Part shown: positions 15,325-23,709 of the stretch, one piece after another
How positions within the stretch are numbered: the stretch's first letter is position 1
Layout: each line of letters opens with the position of its first letter
Virus record (IMG/VR): IMGVR_UViG_3300035116_000011
Coordinates: 1 to 29,345 of that record
Source: a virus
Reading direction: 5' to 3' (one strand)
DNA length: 29,345 nucleotides
Translations under genes and position numbers: made by a program
Notes under the pieces: generated by a model
What the model saw: only the letters and a program-made list of their open reading frames with translations
Told to the model about the DNA's origin: nothing
Databases searched by the model: none

Positions 15325-15519
15325 TCAATTCTCTTCAAGATGCTTTAATCTCGCGTCCAATACTTCTTCGACGCGACGTAACTCCGCACGCCACAACTCG
15401 CGCATGTCGTCGAAGCGTTGATTGAGTGCTGCAAATTGCTGCTTGTTTTGAAGCCAGACGATTACCACACCGAAAGTGACGGGAAGGCTGCCCAGAAAGG
15501 CCGTGCCAATATCATGCAT
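15325..15519 (-). CDS. Small membrane-anchored coiled-coil protein
   Basis: A 64-aa minus-strand protein with GGAGAA before the ATG. Residues about 5-23 form a membrane helix ('GTAFLGSLPVTFGVVIVWL'), and 27-62 a charged coiled coil ('FAALNQRFDDMRELWRAELRRVEEVLDARLKHLEE'). This build matches the 58-aa protein at 26243-26419. It stands alone, against the direction of the late operon, between the 193-aa gene and the adaptor gene, so it has its own promoter and is probably expressed independently of virion genes. It could be a holin-like or host-modifying protein. The role is unknown. Confidence 0.75.
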   Translation of the reverse strand: MHDIGTAFLGSLPVTFGVVIVWLQNKQQFAALNQRFDDMRELWRAELRRVEEVLDARLKHLEEN

Positions 15520-15602
15520 CGTTCATTCTCCATGCGGCTGATTACCGCTGCTTTTCATGGTAGCACCCTGCAAATCGGGGGTGCGCCACGAATTTAGCCC
15601 AG

Positions 15603-16283
15603 ATGTACGCCAACGCCAATGCCAACTCGGGCTATGCGCGCGCCGACGGGGAGATTTACTCCGCCCTTGAGCGCGCCGGCTTCAAAGTGTTCTCGGCGGT
15701 GGTGAAAGAGAATCGCGGCTTCTTCATCAAGTTCGATGAAACCAGCCTGAGCCTTGTTCCCGGCACGCAGGAATACGCCATGCCGCCTGACCTGTCGCAG
15801 GTCGTGCATCTGGCCGAGCGCCAGAGCGCGGGGCAGGACTGGGCGCCCATCGGACCGGCAGACCTCCATACCGCGCTGACCGATCTGCAGATTGCCTCCG
15901 GCTGGAGTTCATTCTTTTCCGCTATGTACGGCAACCGCAGCGCCTTCGGGTTCTATGGGCCGTATCTCGATGCGGCGGCGGCTACGGGCACGGAGACGCA
16001 GAAGATCCGCATCACGCCCGCCATCGACGCCGCGCGCTCCTGCCAGCTCGTCTACACGGCCAAATGGCTGCCCATCACCGACGCCTCGAGCAAGGTCATG
16101 CTGCCCGATGAGGGCACTTATGCCATGGAATCCTTTGCCAGCGCGCAACTGTGCGGAGCCTCGGATGATACGAGAAAGGATACCTACAACGCGCAGGGCA
16201 GGGAAGATTTGCTCTCGTTCCTTACATGGGCACGGCAGCGGCAGAGCATGGCGCCGTCCACCGTTGCGACCTATGGTCCGTAA
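15603..16283 (+). CDS. Putative head-tail adaptor protein
   Basis: A 226-aa protein. The pattern of a helical start ('GYARADGEIYSALERAGFKVFSAVVKENRGFFI'), then 'SLSLVPGTQEYAMPPDLSQVVHL', and a late helical region ending in 'GREDLLSFLTWARQRQ' resembles adaptor proteins of podoviruses that sit below the portal. The stop is followed at once by the hub gene. The start is uncertain: there is no ribosome site before the ATG at 15603, and the frame is closed by a TAG at 15561-15563 with no other start between. The minus-strand small gene lies just upstream, so the N-terminus might have been shortened by that insertion. Confidence 0.65.
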   Translation: MYANANANSGYARADGEIYSALERAGFKVFSAVVKENRGFFIKFDETSLSLVPGTQEYAMPPDLSQVVHLAERQSAGQDWAPIGPADLHTALTDLQIASGWSSFFSAMYGNRSAFGFYGPYLDAAAATGTETQKIRITPAIDAARSCQLVYTAKWLPITDASSKVMLPDEGTYAMESFASAQLCGASDDTRKDTYNAQGREDLLSFLTWARQRQSMAPSTVATYGP

Positions 16284-18224
16284 ATGATCAATGGACTCAA
16301 TCAGGCCACCATCAGCGCGTTCAAGGGCAAGCGCACCACCGTCAACCTTGCGGATGCGGAGCCGGGAACGCTGCTGTCGGCGAAGAACCTGCTGATTCTG
16401 TCCGATGGCGAACTGCGCCGCGCGCCCGGGTACGCGCTGGTTGCCAAGGTGGGCAGCGGTCCCATCAAAGGGAAGTTGTACGACTTCCAGCGCACCGTGG
16501 ATCAGCGGCAGTTCGTGTTCGTGCAGTCGGGCGGCGAAATCTACAGTATGAACGCGGACGGGAGCGGAATCACCCTGCTCTCGACGGGCGAAACGGGCGT
16601 GCATCAGTTCGTGTTCAACTCCTTTGCCGCCTATTCCTCCGATGGCCACAACGCCTGGCGTTATGTAGACAAGGGCGGCGTGCTGACCAGGTACAAGTGG
16701 GGCATCGACGCGCCCGCTACAGCCCCGGCCATCGCCTTGAGCGCGGGCACGCTGACCCTGACCTATGGGCGCACCTATGTCTACTGCTTCGTGTCGAAAT
16801 ACACCGACTCGCTGGGCATACAGCGCATGAACATCGGGCCGCCCTCGCCCGTCTCCGCGCACACCGGCCCTATCGCCAATCAGGTGGTCACGCTGTCCAC
16901 GCTGGCGGTTTCGAGCGATCCGCAGGTTAATTACAAGTGGATATTCGAGGTCAGCGATTCGCCGCTGGATACCAGCGCGACGTATTACTTCGCCGCCGAA
17001 ATATCGAACGCTACAACCTCCTGGGGCGACACTCTGATTGACGATACGCTGGATTCGACGCGCCTCGCACCGTGGGATAACTTCCCGGCCCCGCCCGCGC
17101 CCATGCTCACTACCTGGCAGAACCGCATCGCGGCGGCCAATGGAAACCTGATCCAGTTGAGCGGATTCTCGGAAATCGTGCTCGGCATTCCCGAAGAGGC
17201 ATGGCCCCGGAGCCTGTTCTTCGAGGTTCCGAGCGGCAAGCGCACCGTCAGCGCCATTACCTCCATGCAGCAGGGCACGGTGCTGGTCGTGAGCACGCAG
17301 GACTTCTGGTATCTCTACACCGGCTACGATGCGAGCACGTTCACGGAGCAGGACCGGGTGGCGTCACCGGGCGCCGCCGGCCCGCTGGCGCTGACGCTGA
17401 CCCCGGAAGGGCTGGCCTACCTGTCCGCCAATCAGAGCCTGCGCCTGTGGCAGGGCGCAGGACTGCCTGCGGAACTGAGTGATCGGGTTTCCAATCACCT
17501 CCAGGGCACATACGCGCAGGAGGACATCGACCCCGATCACATTGACGAATCGCTGCTGTGCTGGTACGACTTCGGGGCCATGAACGCGCTGGTGGTGTTC
17601 GCGCGCACGGTCGATTCCGCCGCGGCCGGATTCAATCTCATGCAATTGTGGTCATTCGCCACCGAGGCGCGGGGCACGAGCGGCGAGTATGGCGGCGGCA
17701 GCGGCGTTTACACGCAACTGGTCGGCACCTTCCAGACGGACAAGATTCTATCTGTGCCGATGACCGCGGCGGGGTCCGTGGATGTGGGCTTCGCGGGGCA
17801 GGATTTTATCTACATGGGCGATGCGGCGGGCAACGTTTACCGCTGGCCGGATGGATTCACGGACAATGGCAACCCCTCGCCGGGCGTGGCGCAGTTGGCC
17901 TGGGGATTGCCCAACGAAGGCAAGTCCCGCTTTTACTGGACGGATGTGCTGACGGACCGATGGGATGCGGCCTGGGCGTTCGGCGTCTACGCGGTGACGG
18001 CCGATGCGCCCGACCAACTGCTGACGGCGACGGAGTTGAGCGTGCAGGCGCTGCCCAGCCCGGTGAACCAGTCAGGCATGGTCATTCGCGCCAGCATGAA
18101 CGCGCCCGGCGTGGCGACAGGCAAGTATGTCTCTGTCTACCTCACGTTTCCGAGCGATGACACCGAGGCGGTCGTGCGCAAGGTCACGCTGTCGTCGCGG
18201 CCGATCAATCAGGGGTTCGCTTAG
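16284..18224 (+). CDS. Tail hub/nozzle-like beta-propeller protein
   Basis: A 646-aa protein beginning directly after the adaptor stop. The N-terminal 'LADAEPGTLLSAKNLLILSDGELRRAPGYALVAKV' is the usual opening of podovirus proteins of the P22 gp10 / nozzle type. The rest is beta-rich with repeated blades ('GKLYDFQRTVDQRQFVFVQSGGEIYSMNADG', 'GVHQFVFNSFAAYSSDGHNAWRYVDKGG', 'QQGTVLVVSTQDFWYLYTGYDASTF', 'LTPEGLAYLSANQSLRLWQG'). It would close the portal-adaptor channel and carry fibres. Its TAG overlaps the stop codon of the convergent antitoxin gene by three bases. Identification rests on position and sequence style. Confidence 0.72.
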   Translation: MINGLNQATISAFKGKRTTVNLADAEPGTLLSAKNLLILSDGELRRAPGYALVAKVGSGPIKGKLYDFQRTVDQRQFVFVQSGGEIYSMNADGSGITLLSTGETGVHQFVFNSFAAYSSDGHNAWRYVDKGGVLTRYKWGIDAPATAPAIALSAGTLTLTYGRTYVYCFVSKYTDSLGIQRMNIGPPSPVSAHTGPIANQVVTLSTLAVSSDPQVNYKWIFEVSDSPLDTSATYYFAAEISNATTSWGDTLIDDTLDSTRLAPWDNFPAPPAPMLTTWQNRIAAANGNLIQLSGFSEIVLGIPEEAWPRSLFFEVPSGKRTVSAITSMQQGTVLVVSTQDFWYLYTGYDASTFTEQDRVASPGAAGPLALTLTPEGLAYLSANQSLRLWQGAGLPAELSDRVSNHLQGTYAQEDIDPDHIDESLLCWYDFGAMNALVVFARTVDSAAAGFNLMQLWSFATEARGTSGEYGGGSGVYTQLVGTFQTDKILSVPMTAAGSVDVGFAGQDFIYMGDAAGNVYRWPDGFTDNGNPSPGVAQLAWGLPNEGKSRFYWTDVLTDRWDAAWAFGVYAVTADAPDQLLTATELSVQALPSPVNQSGMVIRASMNAPGVATGKYVSVYLTFPSDDTEAVVRKVTLSSRPINQGFA

Positions 18225-18676
18225 TCGATTTGGTTTTCAATTTGCTTCACCATTTCAGTGGTGATTACGCCGCCTCTGGATGGAAAGCATGGCACACCGT
18301 TTGTTGAGTGGCATACTCGGACCTCTGTCTCAATCGTTTTACTCAAAGCCAGTTTTGCTTTGGTCAAATCGTGCAGTTGCTGAAGATTCAGCCAGAACTC
18401 CGGGCTATTGCCGAAAAACCGCGCCAGCCTTAGCGCAGTATCGGGGGTGATAGTCCGCTTGCCGCGCACAATCTCGCCAATCCGCGTGGCCGGAACGTGG
18501 ATGTTCATGGCGAGCTGATTCTGGCTGAGTCCCAATGGTTCAAGGAACTCCTTCGCCAGCATTTCACCGGGCGCAGTGGTCACATACCGATAATTCCAGC
18601 CGTTCGCTGGACGAACGAGCGGAATGTTATTTTTTGCCTTTGCGCTCATCGTGGTAGTCAACGATTTCGACTTCAT
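18221..18676 (-). CDS. higA: HigA-type antitoxin
   Basis: A 151-aa Xre-family antitoxin. The core is 'APGEMLAKEFLEPLGLSQNQLAMNIHVPATRIGEIVRGKRTITPDTALRLARFFGNSPEFWLNLQ', the typical HigA helix-turn-helix. It neutralises HigB and represses the operon. A longer C-terminal tail (about 45 residues) follows. I place the start at 18676, where GGAAGGAGG lies 9 bases upstream inside the toxin gene. ATGs at 18685 and 18649 are alternatives. It overlaps higB by about 50 bases, with the toxin gene first as usual for this family. The pair lies between the hub and the membrane protein gene, against the late operon. Confidence 0.92.
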   Translation of the reverse strand: MKSKSLTTTMSAKAKNNIPLVRPANGWNYRYVTTAPGEMLAKEFLEPLGLSQNQLAMNIHVPATRIGEIVRGKRTITPDTALRLARFFGNSPEFWLNLQQLHDLTKAKLALSKTIETEVRVCHSTNGVPCFPSRGGVITTEMVKQIENQID

Positions 18677-18926
18677 GGGCTCCATCCTCCTTCCAGTAAA
18701 AACAGATTCGATACTGCTTGTTGATCCTGATGCTGTGCTGCCCTGCCCTGCTTCCGGTCATCGGCTCCAGTTGATTTCCCGGAGGCTGTTTCAGGTCGTC
18801 GAGGTGAATTGCCACCGCAATCATGTGCAACTTGCGAAGCGCCACGCTTGCGATGCTATTCCAGCGGCGATTTTTGCCGGTCTGCGCCAACTCTGCGGTA
18901 TCACGATCTTTGAAACTTACGATCAC
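18627..18926 (-). CDS. higB: HigB-type toxin (RelE-like mRNA interferase)
   Basis: A 99-aa toxin of the plasmid-maintenance killer type. It begins 'MIVSFKDRDTAELAQTGK', continues with 'ALRKLHMIAVAIHLDDLKQPPGNQLEPMTGSRAG', and has the conserved 'HSIRINKQYRICFYW' and C-terminal 'HEVEIVDYHDE'. These proteins cut mRNA in the ribosomal A site. The length and all family blocks are intact, so it should be active. The start is a GTG. A TATAAT box lies only about 7 bases before it, which suggests a very short or absent leader. On a phage, the pair could stabilise the prophage or act in defence. Confidence 0.92.
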   Translation of the reverse strand: MIVSFKDRDTAELAQTGKNRRWNSIASVALRKLHMIAVAIHLDDLKQPPGNQLEPMTGSRAGQHSIRINKQYRICFYWKEDGAHEVEIVDYHDERKGKK

Positions 18927-18932
18927 ATTCTT

Positions 18933-18938
18933 ATTATA
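18933..18938 (-). promoter_or_regulatory. Putative higBA promoter -10 box
   Basis: A perfect TATAAT on the minus strand lies 6 bases before the higB GTG (18926). Transcription would then start at or near the start codon, giving a leaderless toxin message. A matching -35 is weak; TTGGAC is present but only about 11 bases away, too close for normal spacing. HigA would be expected to bind in this region. Confidence 0.4.
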
Positions 18939-19012
18939 TACCGCGAGGCGTCCAACGCGGCACAGTTAAGAGAAATAATGGCCGATTTCGATCTCGAATT
19001 GCGGAGGGAACA

Positions 19013-19201
19013 ATGATCTACATGCTGATCTACCTCATCATTGCGCTAATACTGGTGGGCCTGGTGTTCTGGGCTATCCAGTACCTGCCCATACCGCAGC
19101 CCTTCCTCAACATCATCCGGGTGCTGCTGGTCCTGATCGTGATCCTGTGGATTCTCTTCTATCTGCTGCCCGGCCTGCCGCATGGGCACTGGATAAACTG
19201 A
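19013..19201 (+). CDS. Small two-helix membrane protein, holin-like
   Basis: A 62-aa protein with GCGGAGGGAA before its ATG. It has two membrane helices (about 2-24 and 33-54) joined by a short 'YLPIPQPFLNIIR' loop, a build known from small bacterial and phage membrane proteins of the 'LPIP' type. Size and topology suit a class II holin. No endolysin or spanin is seen nearby, so a lysis role is not proven. Its stop lies two bases before the fibre gene start, so it belongs to the late operon, resuming after the HigBA insertion. Confidence 0.7.
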   Translation: MIYMLIYLIIALILVGLVFWAIQYLPIPQPFLNIIRVLLVLIVILWILFYLLPGLPHGHWIN

Positions 19202-19202
19202 C

Positions 19203-20852
19203 ATGGGCAGCAATGCCATCAGGACAGGCATGGGTTCGGCAGGCGGCGCCGCGGGTGGTATTACCATCGCCCGCCCCGATCCGGTCATCGCGCAGCGCAA
19301 TATCTGGATCGACGCGCAAATGTCCACGCCCGCCATCGGCGCTAATTGCGTCAGCGGGTTCTTGTGCATCCCCAACCCCACCAGCAAGGGCATCGACGTA
19401 TCCTTCCGCATCACCGACGCAACCGGCATACGCTCTCTGAGTCTGGTGCGCGCCGCGGTGATGGACATTGCGCAGGCCATCGTGCTGCAGACATGGACGG
19501 GCAGCGCCTCGGCGTTTACGTGGTCGGATACGGATGCCATTCTGCAGCAGACCGGGGGCGCATACTACTGGCTGAAAATGGAGCCGCTGAACGTCAATGG
19601 CAGCGAGCAGATCGTCGGGCCGCAGTTTATCCTGCTCAATCCTTCCCTCCTGCCCCCTCTGGCGGCTACCGGCATCAGCGCCTCGCACGCCGCGGCGGTC
19701 AATGGCACGGTGCTGGTCACTTGCAACGTGGCCGGAATCCCTGCAGGCGGCTCAGTCAAGATTTACGTCACCGGCTATGAGGGCAACCCCTCGCCGGTTG
19801 CCGTGGCGCAGCGTACCAGCTCGCCCATCCAGTTCACACTACAGGCGACGGGGGAAACGGTCACGATAAAGGCCGTTGCGGTGTCCGCAGGGGGGGCAGA
19901 GGCGTCCAGCGGTCCAACATGCGCCCTCACCCTCACCGGAAGCGCCACGGTGCCCGCACAGCCGCAGGGCGTGTCCGTGGCGCAACTGCCCACCGGCAAT
20001 CAGGTGATGTGGCCCGCGAGCCTCGAGGCGGGCGTGACCGGCTACCAGCTCTGGCGAGGGCAGCGAGGCGATGCGTTCAGCGCCGCAACGCTCCTGGCAT
20101 CCCCGCCGGCTTCGGGCGCGGGAACGGTAATCTACCTAGACACGGGCGGGCTGGCGGGCGACTATCAGTACTTCGTGATTGCGGTATCGGCGGCGGGAAA
20201 TAGCCTGCCCTCCCCGGCTGCGAATCCCATTGTGCTGTATTCCAGTTCGCAGATTCCGACCAATGTCCCCGCCAACACCACCAATTCCTGCGTGCTCGAC
20301 TCCATCCCCGTCAGCGGAACGGCCACGGTGCGCATCTACGGCTCAGGCGGCCTGGGCACAAGCTACACGCGGGTGCTGGGCTTTGGGACGGTCACGAGGG
20401 TGCCGGGAAGCGTTACCGGGCTCGTGTTCCTGACGCGCTATTACATCATTTACCACGCCGGCACCTATCTGGCGTCCACCACCTACTCCGACACCCTGCC
20501 CGATGGCTACGAATGGGTAGGAACGCTCACCACCTGCCCCTCGACCGGAAACACGCCTGCAACCTGCAACCTGAATTTCATCACCAGCGGCACCTCCTAC
20601 CACCTGTCAACCGTGGATGTGGGGAATCTCGGCTACGGATACGGGACGGCTGCCGTGGTGTTTGCCGGCGGGGTCGGGCCGATGCCCACCGTGATCGGCG
20701 TCTGCGATGGCGGGCAGGTGGTTTCCTACATCGTTAAGGTGGCCGGAAACATGACAGACATCAGCCTGCTGACCGTGGATGTGAACGTTGCCACGCCCTA
20801 CCAGGGCGGCGGGGCAGGCAACGGCGGCGCGCGTTACGTGCTGTCCTCCTGA
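19203..20852 (+). CDS. Tail fibre or surface protein with Ig/FN3-like domains
   Basis: A 549-aa beta-rich protein without charge clusters. After a Gly-rich start and an N-terminal domain (about 25-150), there is an Ig-like domain at about 153-245 ('ATGISASHAAAVNGTVLVTCNVAG' to 'VTIKAVAVSAGGAEASSG'). A fibronectin-III-like domain follows at about 250-345 ('QPQGVSVAQLPTGNQVMWPASL', 'VTGYQLWRGQRG', 'YQYFVIAVSAAGNSLPSP'). The C-terminal 200 residues are Gly/Thr/Ser/Tyr-rich and may form the receptor-binding tip. Such proteins decorate tails and mediate weak cell contact. It follows the hub and the membrane protein gene, consistent with a tail appendage. Confidence 0.7.
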   Translation: MGSNAIRTGMGSAGGAAGGITIARPDPVIAQRNIWIDAQMSTPAIGANCVSGFLCIPNPTSKGIDVSFRITDATGIRSLSLVRAAVMDIAQAIVLQTWTGSASAFTWSDTDAILQQTGGAYYWLKMEPLNVNGSEQIVGPQFILLNPSLLPPLAATGISASHAAAVNGTVLVTCNVAGIPAGGSVKIYVTGYEGNPSPVAVAQRTSSPIQFTLQATGETVTIKAVAVSAGGAEASSGPTCALTLTGSATVPAQPQGVSVAQLPTGNQVMWPASLEAGVTGYQLWRGQRGDAFSAATLLASPPASGAGTVIYLDTGGLAGDYQYFVIAVSAAGNSLPSPAANPIVLYSSSQIPTNVPANTTNSCVLDSIPVSGTATVRIYGSGGLGTSYTRVLGFGTVTRVPGSVTGLVFLTRYYIIYHAGTYLASTTYSDTLPDGYEWVGTLTTCPSTGNTPATCNLNFITSGTSYHLSTVDVGNLGYGYGTAAVVFAGGVGPMPTVIGVCDGGQVVSYIVKVAGNMTDISLLTVDVNVATPYQGGGAGNGGARYVLSS

Positions 20853-20860
20853 GGAGTGAT

Positions 20861-21094
20861 ATGGCGACCGAATATCAGGCGCGCACTTTCGACACCGGCA
20901 GCGGCGCCATCTTTCTCTTCGTGCAGGATGCGATTTTCGGCAATCGCAGCGCGCACACGATTTACGTTGCGGGCGCGAATGGGGTCGCGGACGTGGAAGC
21001 GGAAATAGCGCGCATCCTGGCCGAAGCGGACGACCATGCGCAAGTAATTCATGACCGCATGGTGGCGGCGGGATGGAAGGCGAATGGAAATTAG
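20861..21094 (+). CDS. Unknown small late protein
   Basis: A 77-aa protein with GAGGAG before the ATG. It is a likely small alpha/beta domain: an N-terminal beta part ('AIFLFVQDAIFGNRSAHTIYVAG') followed by a helix ('VADVEAEIARILAEADDHAQVIHDRMVAAGW'). Its final 11 bases overlap the start of the GNAT-like gene, so the two are coupled. I recognise no family. It may be a chaperone or accessory for the neighbouring fibre or core proteins. Confidence 0.65.
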   Translation: MATEYQARTFDTGSGAIFLFVQDAIFGNRSAHTIYVAGANGVADVEAEIARILAEADDHAQVIHDRMVAAGWKANGN

Positions 21095-21482
21095 GCAGGC
21101 GCGGGCGGATGAGCTGCCGTACCTGCAAGCGCGGCTGGCGGAAACGGAGCACGAGGAAATCAGCCTCGATCTCGCCCGCGTGTTCGTGGCCGTGGAAGGC
21201 GAAACGATCCTCGGCGTGCTGCCGTTAAGACTGATATGGCAGGCGGAACCGCTTTACGTGCTGCCGGAAGTGAGCAACTGCATGACCCGGCGCAGGGTGA
21301 CGCGCTCGCTGCTCAAGGGCGCTGAAGCGTGGCTCGCGGATCGCAGCCAGAACCGCACCGGAATCCACTGGTACTTCGCAATCATTCGCAAACGGGCCGC
21401 AATGCTGGCGGCTCCCAAGATGGGATTGTGGCGCATCTACAAGGGCGCTGCGCACTTCGTTAAGTATTTGGAGGCTAAATGA
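21084..21482 (+). CDS. GNAT-fold protein, T7 gp13-like
   Basis: A 132-aa protein starting at the ATG at 21084 (GGAAGG upstream; the frame is open further back). The start 'MEIRQARADELPYLQARLAE' and the strand 'RVFVAVEGETILGVLPLRLIWQAEPLYVLPEV' follow the acetyltransferase fold. The later part ('LLKGAEAWLADRSQNRTGIHWYFAIIRKRAAMLAAPKMGL') has the helix and 'N...FLKTIG'-like block seen in T7 gp13, a GNAT-fold virion-assembly protein of 138 aa. The acetyl-CoA-binding loop motif (Q/RxxGxG/A) is not evident, so catalysis is doubtful. It directly precedes the internal virion proteins, exactly where gp13 lies in T7. Confidence 0.6.
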   Translation: MEIRQARADELPYLQARLAETEHEEISLDLARVFVAVEGETILGVLPLRLIWQAEPLYVLPEVSNCMTRRRVTRSLLKGAEAWLADRSQNRTGIHWYFAIIRKRAAMLAAPKMGLWRIYKGAAHFVKYLEAK

Positions 21483-22117
21483 GCAGCAAGGCCCAAGACG
21501 CATCGACCCAGAAGCAGGCATCCGCGGGCGCAACCGCGCAGGATACGGCGCTGGCTAAAAACGCGGCTGCTAATCAAAAATTCGCTGATACGACCCGCCA
21601 GCAGCTATTCGGCACCGGAGGCAAGGGCGGCACCATGGGCGGATTCCTTGATCCGTCCTCGCTGAATCAGAGCGGACTCAGCGGCACATACCAGAATATG
21701 TACTCCAATGCCGCCAACAAGCTCGCCAACACCACCCAGAACGCGGTCGGCAACACCATGCAGAACCTGGCTAATCGCGGCATGGGACGCTCGCCGGCCG
21801 GATTCGCCGCCGATCAGCAGCGCAAAGCCTATCAGGACATGGCGGGGCAGCAGGGCGACCTCTATACGGGCGCGGCGCAGGGACAGCACGGCGAGGCGCT
21901 GAGCAACTTCTGGAACGCTAACAACATGCTCAACTCGAACGCCTCGCAGACGGCGAATCTGTCGCTGCAGGGCAATCAGGCGGCGGCGGGCAATTATGCC
22001 AATCTGTACGGCACCGCCAGCCAGCAGGTAGCGAATCCGTGGGCGGTAGCGGGGCAGACGCTCGCGGGGCTGGGTAGCACCGCCGGAAGTATCTACGGCG
22101 CAGGAAAGAAGCCATAA
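21479..22117 (+). CDS. Internal virion protein, T7 gp14-like
   Basis: A 212-aa protein overlapping the preceding stop (ATGA). It is rich in Ala, Asn, Gln and Gly with few charges, and ends with an Ala/Gly-rich amphipathic segment 'VAGQTLAGLGSTAGSIYGAG', much as T7 gp14 (196 aa) ends. Such proteins are stored inside the capsid or core and form the outer-membrane part of the ejection channel. The centre ('MQNLANRGMGRSPAGFAADQQRKAYQDMAGQQGDLY') resembles the Gln-rich helix region of that family. Order and size support the call. No sequence motif is diagnostic on its own. Confidence 0.6.
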   Translation: MSSKAQDASTQKQASAGATAQDTALAKNAAANQKFADTTRQQLFGTGGKGGTMGGFLDPSSLNQSGLSGTYQNMYSNAANKLANTTQNAVGNTMQNLANRGMGRSPAGFAADQQRKAYQDMAGQQGDLYTGAAQGQHGEALSNFWNANNMLNSNASQTANLSLQGNQAAAGNYANLYGTASQQVANPWAVAGQTLAGLGSTAGSIYGAGKKP

Positions 22118-22158
22118 ATGGCAGCCGAGTTCGCTCGATTCGCTTGAGGAGGAATTTG

Positions 22159-23709
22159 ATGGCACCAGTTCCGCAACTTAATCCGAACATGATGCAGCAA
22201 GCGGGAATGGCTAATCCCTTTGGGCAGCCTCCCCCGCCTCCCACTTCGCCTTCGCTCGGATTCCAACTTTTTGCCGCAGACCCGTTGAATCAGCACAAGA
22301 TCATGCCGTCGATGACGGACCAGGGAGCGCCCCTCCAGCCGAATGCGGGCGCTCCGCAGCCGATGGCGATGGCAAGTTCGACACCACCTGCGGTTCAGCC
22401 GATGGCAAGCGCTGCACCCCCGCAGCCTTCGCAACTCGGCATAGATACGGCGAAACTGCACGACCTGCAGGAGAAGGGTTCAGGCGCAAGTCAGGTCAAG
22501 AACCCGTGGGGTCGCGGGTTGGCAATAGCTGGCGATATCGGGGGTTCCATGCTGCTCGGTACAGGCATGGCGGCAATTCCGGGGTCTACTGCGCACAATC
22601 TGTTTCTCCAAAACCAGCTGGCGGGCAGGGTGGCGCAGGGCCAGGAAGCGGCCAAGAGCGCATCCGATCTGGCCTATCAGCAGGCGCAGACGCAGAATCT
22701 GCTCAACCCGCGCGACAAGTTCACGCCTCTTTCAACTGACCAAGGCTATGTCGCTTTTGATCCGGCAACGGCCGCGACCAAGCCGATGATGGATGCGCAG
22801 GGCAATCCGATATCTGGCCCAGATAAAAAAGGGAACATGCAGCAGCTTTATTCCGATGCCGTGGCTGATGCAATGGCGCGCGGAGTGGACCCGAATCAAG
22901 ACCCGAAAGTGCAGCAGTTGTCCGATGCCATCACCGGACTGCAACGGGTTCCGGCCCCCAAGGAACCAGCCAAGGACGACAGGGCGATTGCGATTTATTC
23001 AAAGCCGCCCGCGCAGCGCACTGCCGAAGAGAATGCTTATCTGAAAGGGTATGAGACTTACGTTGACAAGACGAAAGTGCAGCCGGGCGTTCAACGGGCG
23101 CAAGTTTACCTTCAGATGCCGCAAGCAGTAGCGGATGCGAGCGTACCGGGCGGCGTTCGCTATGAAACCAAGGCAAAATCTATCGGGCAGGCCGCCCCGC
23201 AAGGAATCGAGACGCAGGTTCCGCTGGCGACAGCGAAAGCATTCGCGGTTGGAACACCGGCAGCAACGCTTACCAATATCAACACTGCCGATGCGCATAT
23301 TGCGCAACTCCGAGAGATTGGGCAGGCGCTCAAGAACGGAAATGTGCAACTCGCCAACAGAATCGGCAACGAGTTTGCGACTCAAACCGGCAGCGCGGCC
23401 CCGCTTAATTTCCAACTTCTCAAGACGGCGCTCGCGGCTGAAATCGCAAAAACGACTACGGGCGGGGTGGCAACGGTCGAGGAAACGAACGAGATTTCCA
23501 AAGCTCTCAATGCGGCAAACTCTCCCGATCAGTTGATTGGCGTCACCGATGAAGCACAGAAGCTCATGGGCTCAAAGCGTCAGATGCTCCAGCAGCAATA
23601 CCAGGGCGGCATGAGTGGACAGCCGAACTTCGGCAACCCGATGGCACCGCCGACGAGCGGCAAGGCTGATTACGAATACGTGCCTGGAAAGGGTCTGGTG
23701 AAACAGTAA
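22159..23709 (+). CDS. Internal virion / DNA-ejection protein
   Basis: A 516-aa protein with GAGGAGG 8 bases before the ATG at 22159; an upstream in-frame TTG is less likely. The N-terminal 100 residues are disordered and rich in Pro, Met and Gln. A Gly/Ala-rich, membrane-active-looking stretch follows ('GRGLAIAGDIGGSMLLGTGMAAI', about 120-142), then helical Gln/Ala-rich sequence. It probably corresponds to the second core protein (T7 gp15 or P22 gp16/gp20 position), which passes into the cell with the DNA. No enzyme motif is visible. It is followed by the next core gene with a one-base overlap. Confidence 0.6.
   Translation: MAPVPQLNPNMMQQAGMANPFGQPPPPPTSPSLGFQLFAADPLNQHKIMPSMTDQGAPLQPNAGAPQPMAMASSTPPAVQPMASAAPPQPSQLGIDTAKLHDLQEKGSGASQVKNPWGRGLAIAGDIGGSMLLGTGMAAIPGSTAHNLFLQNQLAGRVAQGQEAAKSASDLAYQQAQTQNLLNPRDKFTPLSTDQGYVAFDPATAATKPMMDAQGNPISGPDKKGNMQQLYSDAVADAMARGVDPNQDPKVQQLSDAITGLQRVPAPKEPAKDDRAIAIYSKPPAQRTAEENAYLKGYETYVDKTKVQPGVQRAQVYLQMPQAVADASVPGGVRYETKAKSIGQAAPQGIETQVPLATAKAFAVGTPAATLTNINTADAHIAQLREIGQALKNGNVQLANRIGNEFATQTGSAAPLNFQLLKTALAAEIAKTTTGGVATVEETNEISKALNAANSPDQLIGVTDEAQKLMGSKRQMLQQQYQGGMSGQPNFGNPMAPPTSGKADYEYVPGKGLVKQ

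Noticed and set aside
14321-15328. 335-aa minus-strand frame opposite 14163-15238
   Set aside because: Antisense shadow of two genes with good ribosome sites in the operon direction; no recognisable motif.
15909-16862. 317-aa minus-strand frame opposite adaptor and hub
   Set aside because: Antisense shadow; His/Arg/Gly-rich with no start signal.
18624-19016. 130-aa + strand frame across higBA and its promoter
   Set aside because: Mostly antisense to higB, whose family blocks are clear. The last 12 codons begin at an ATG (18978), but nothing supports a gene there.
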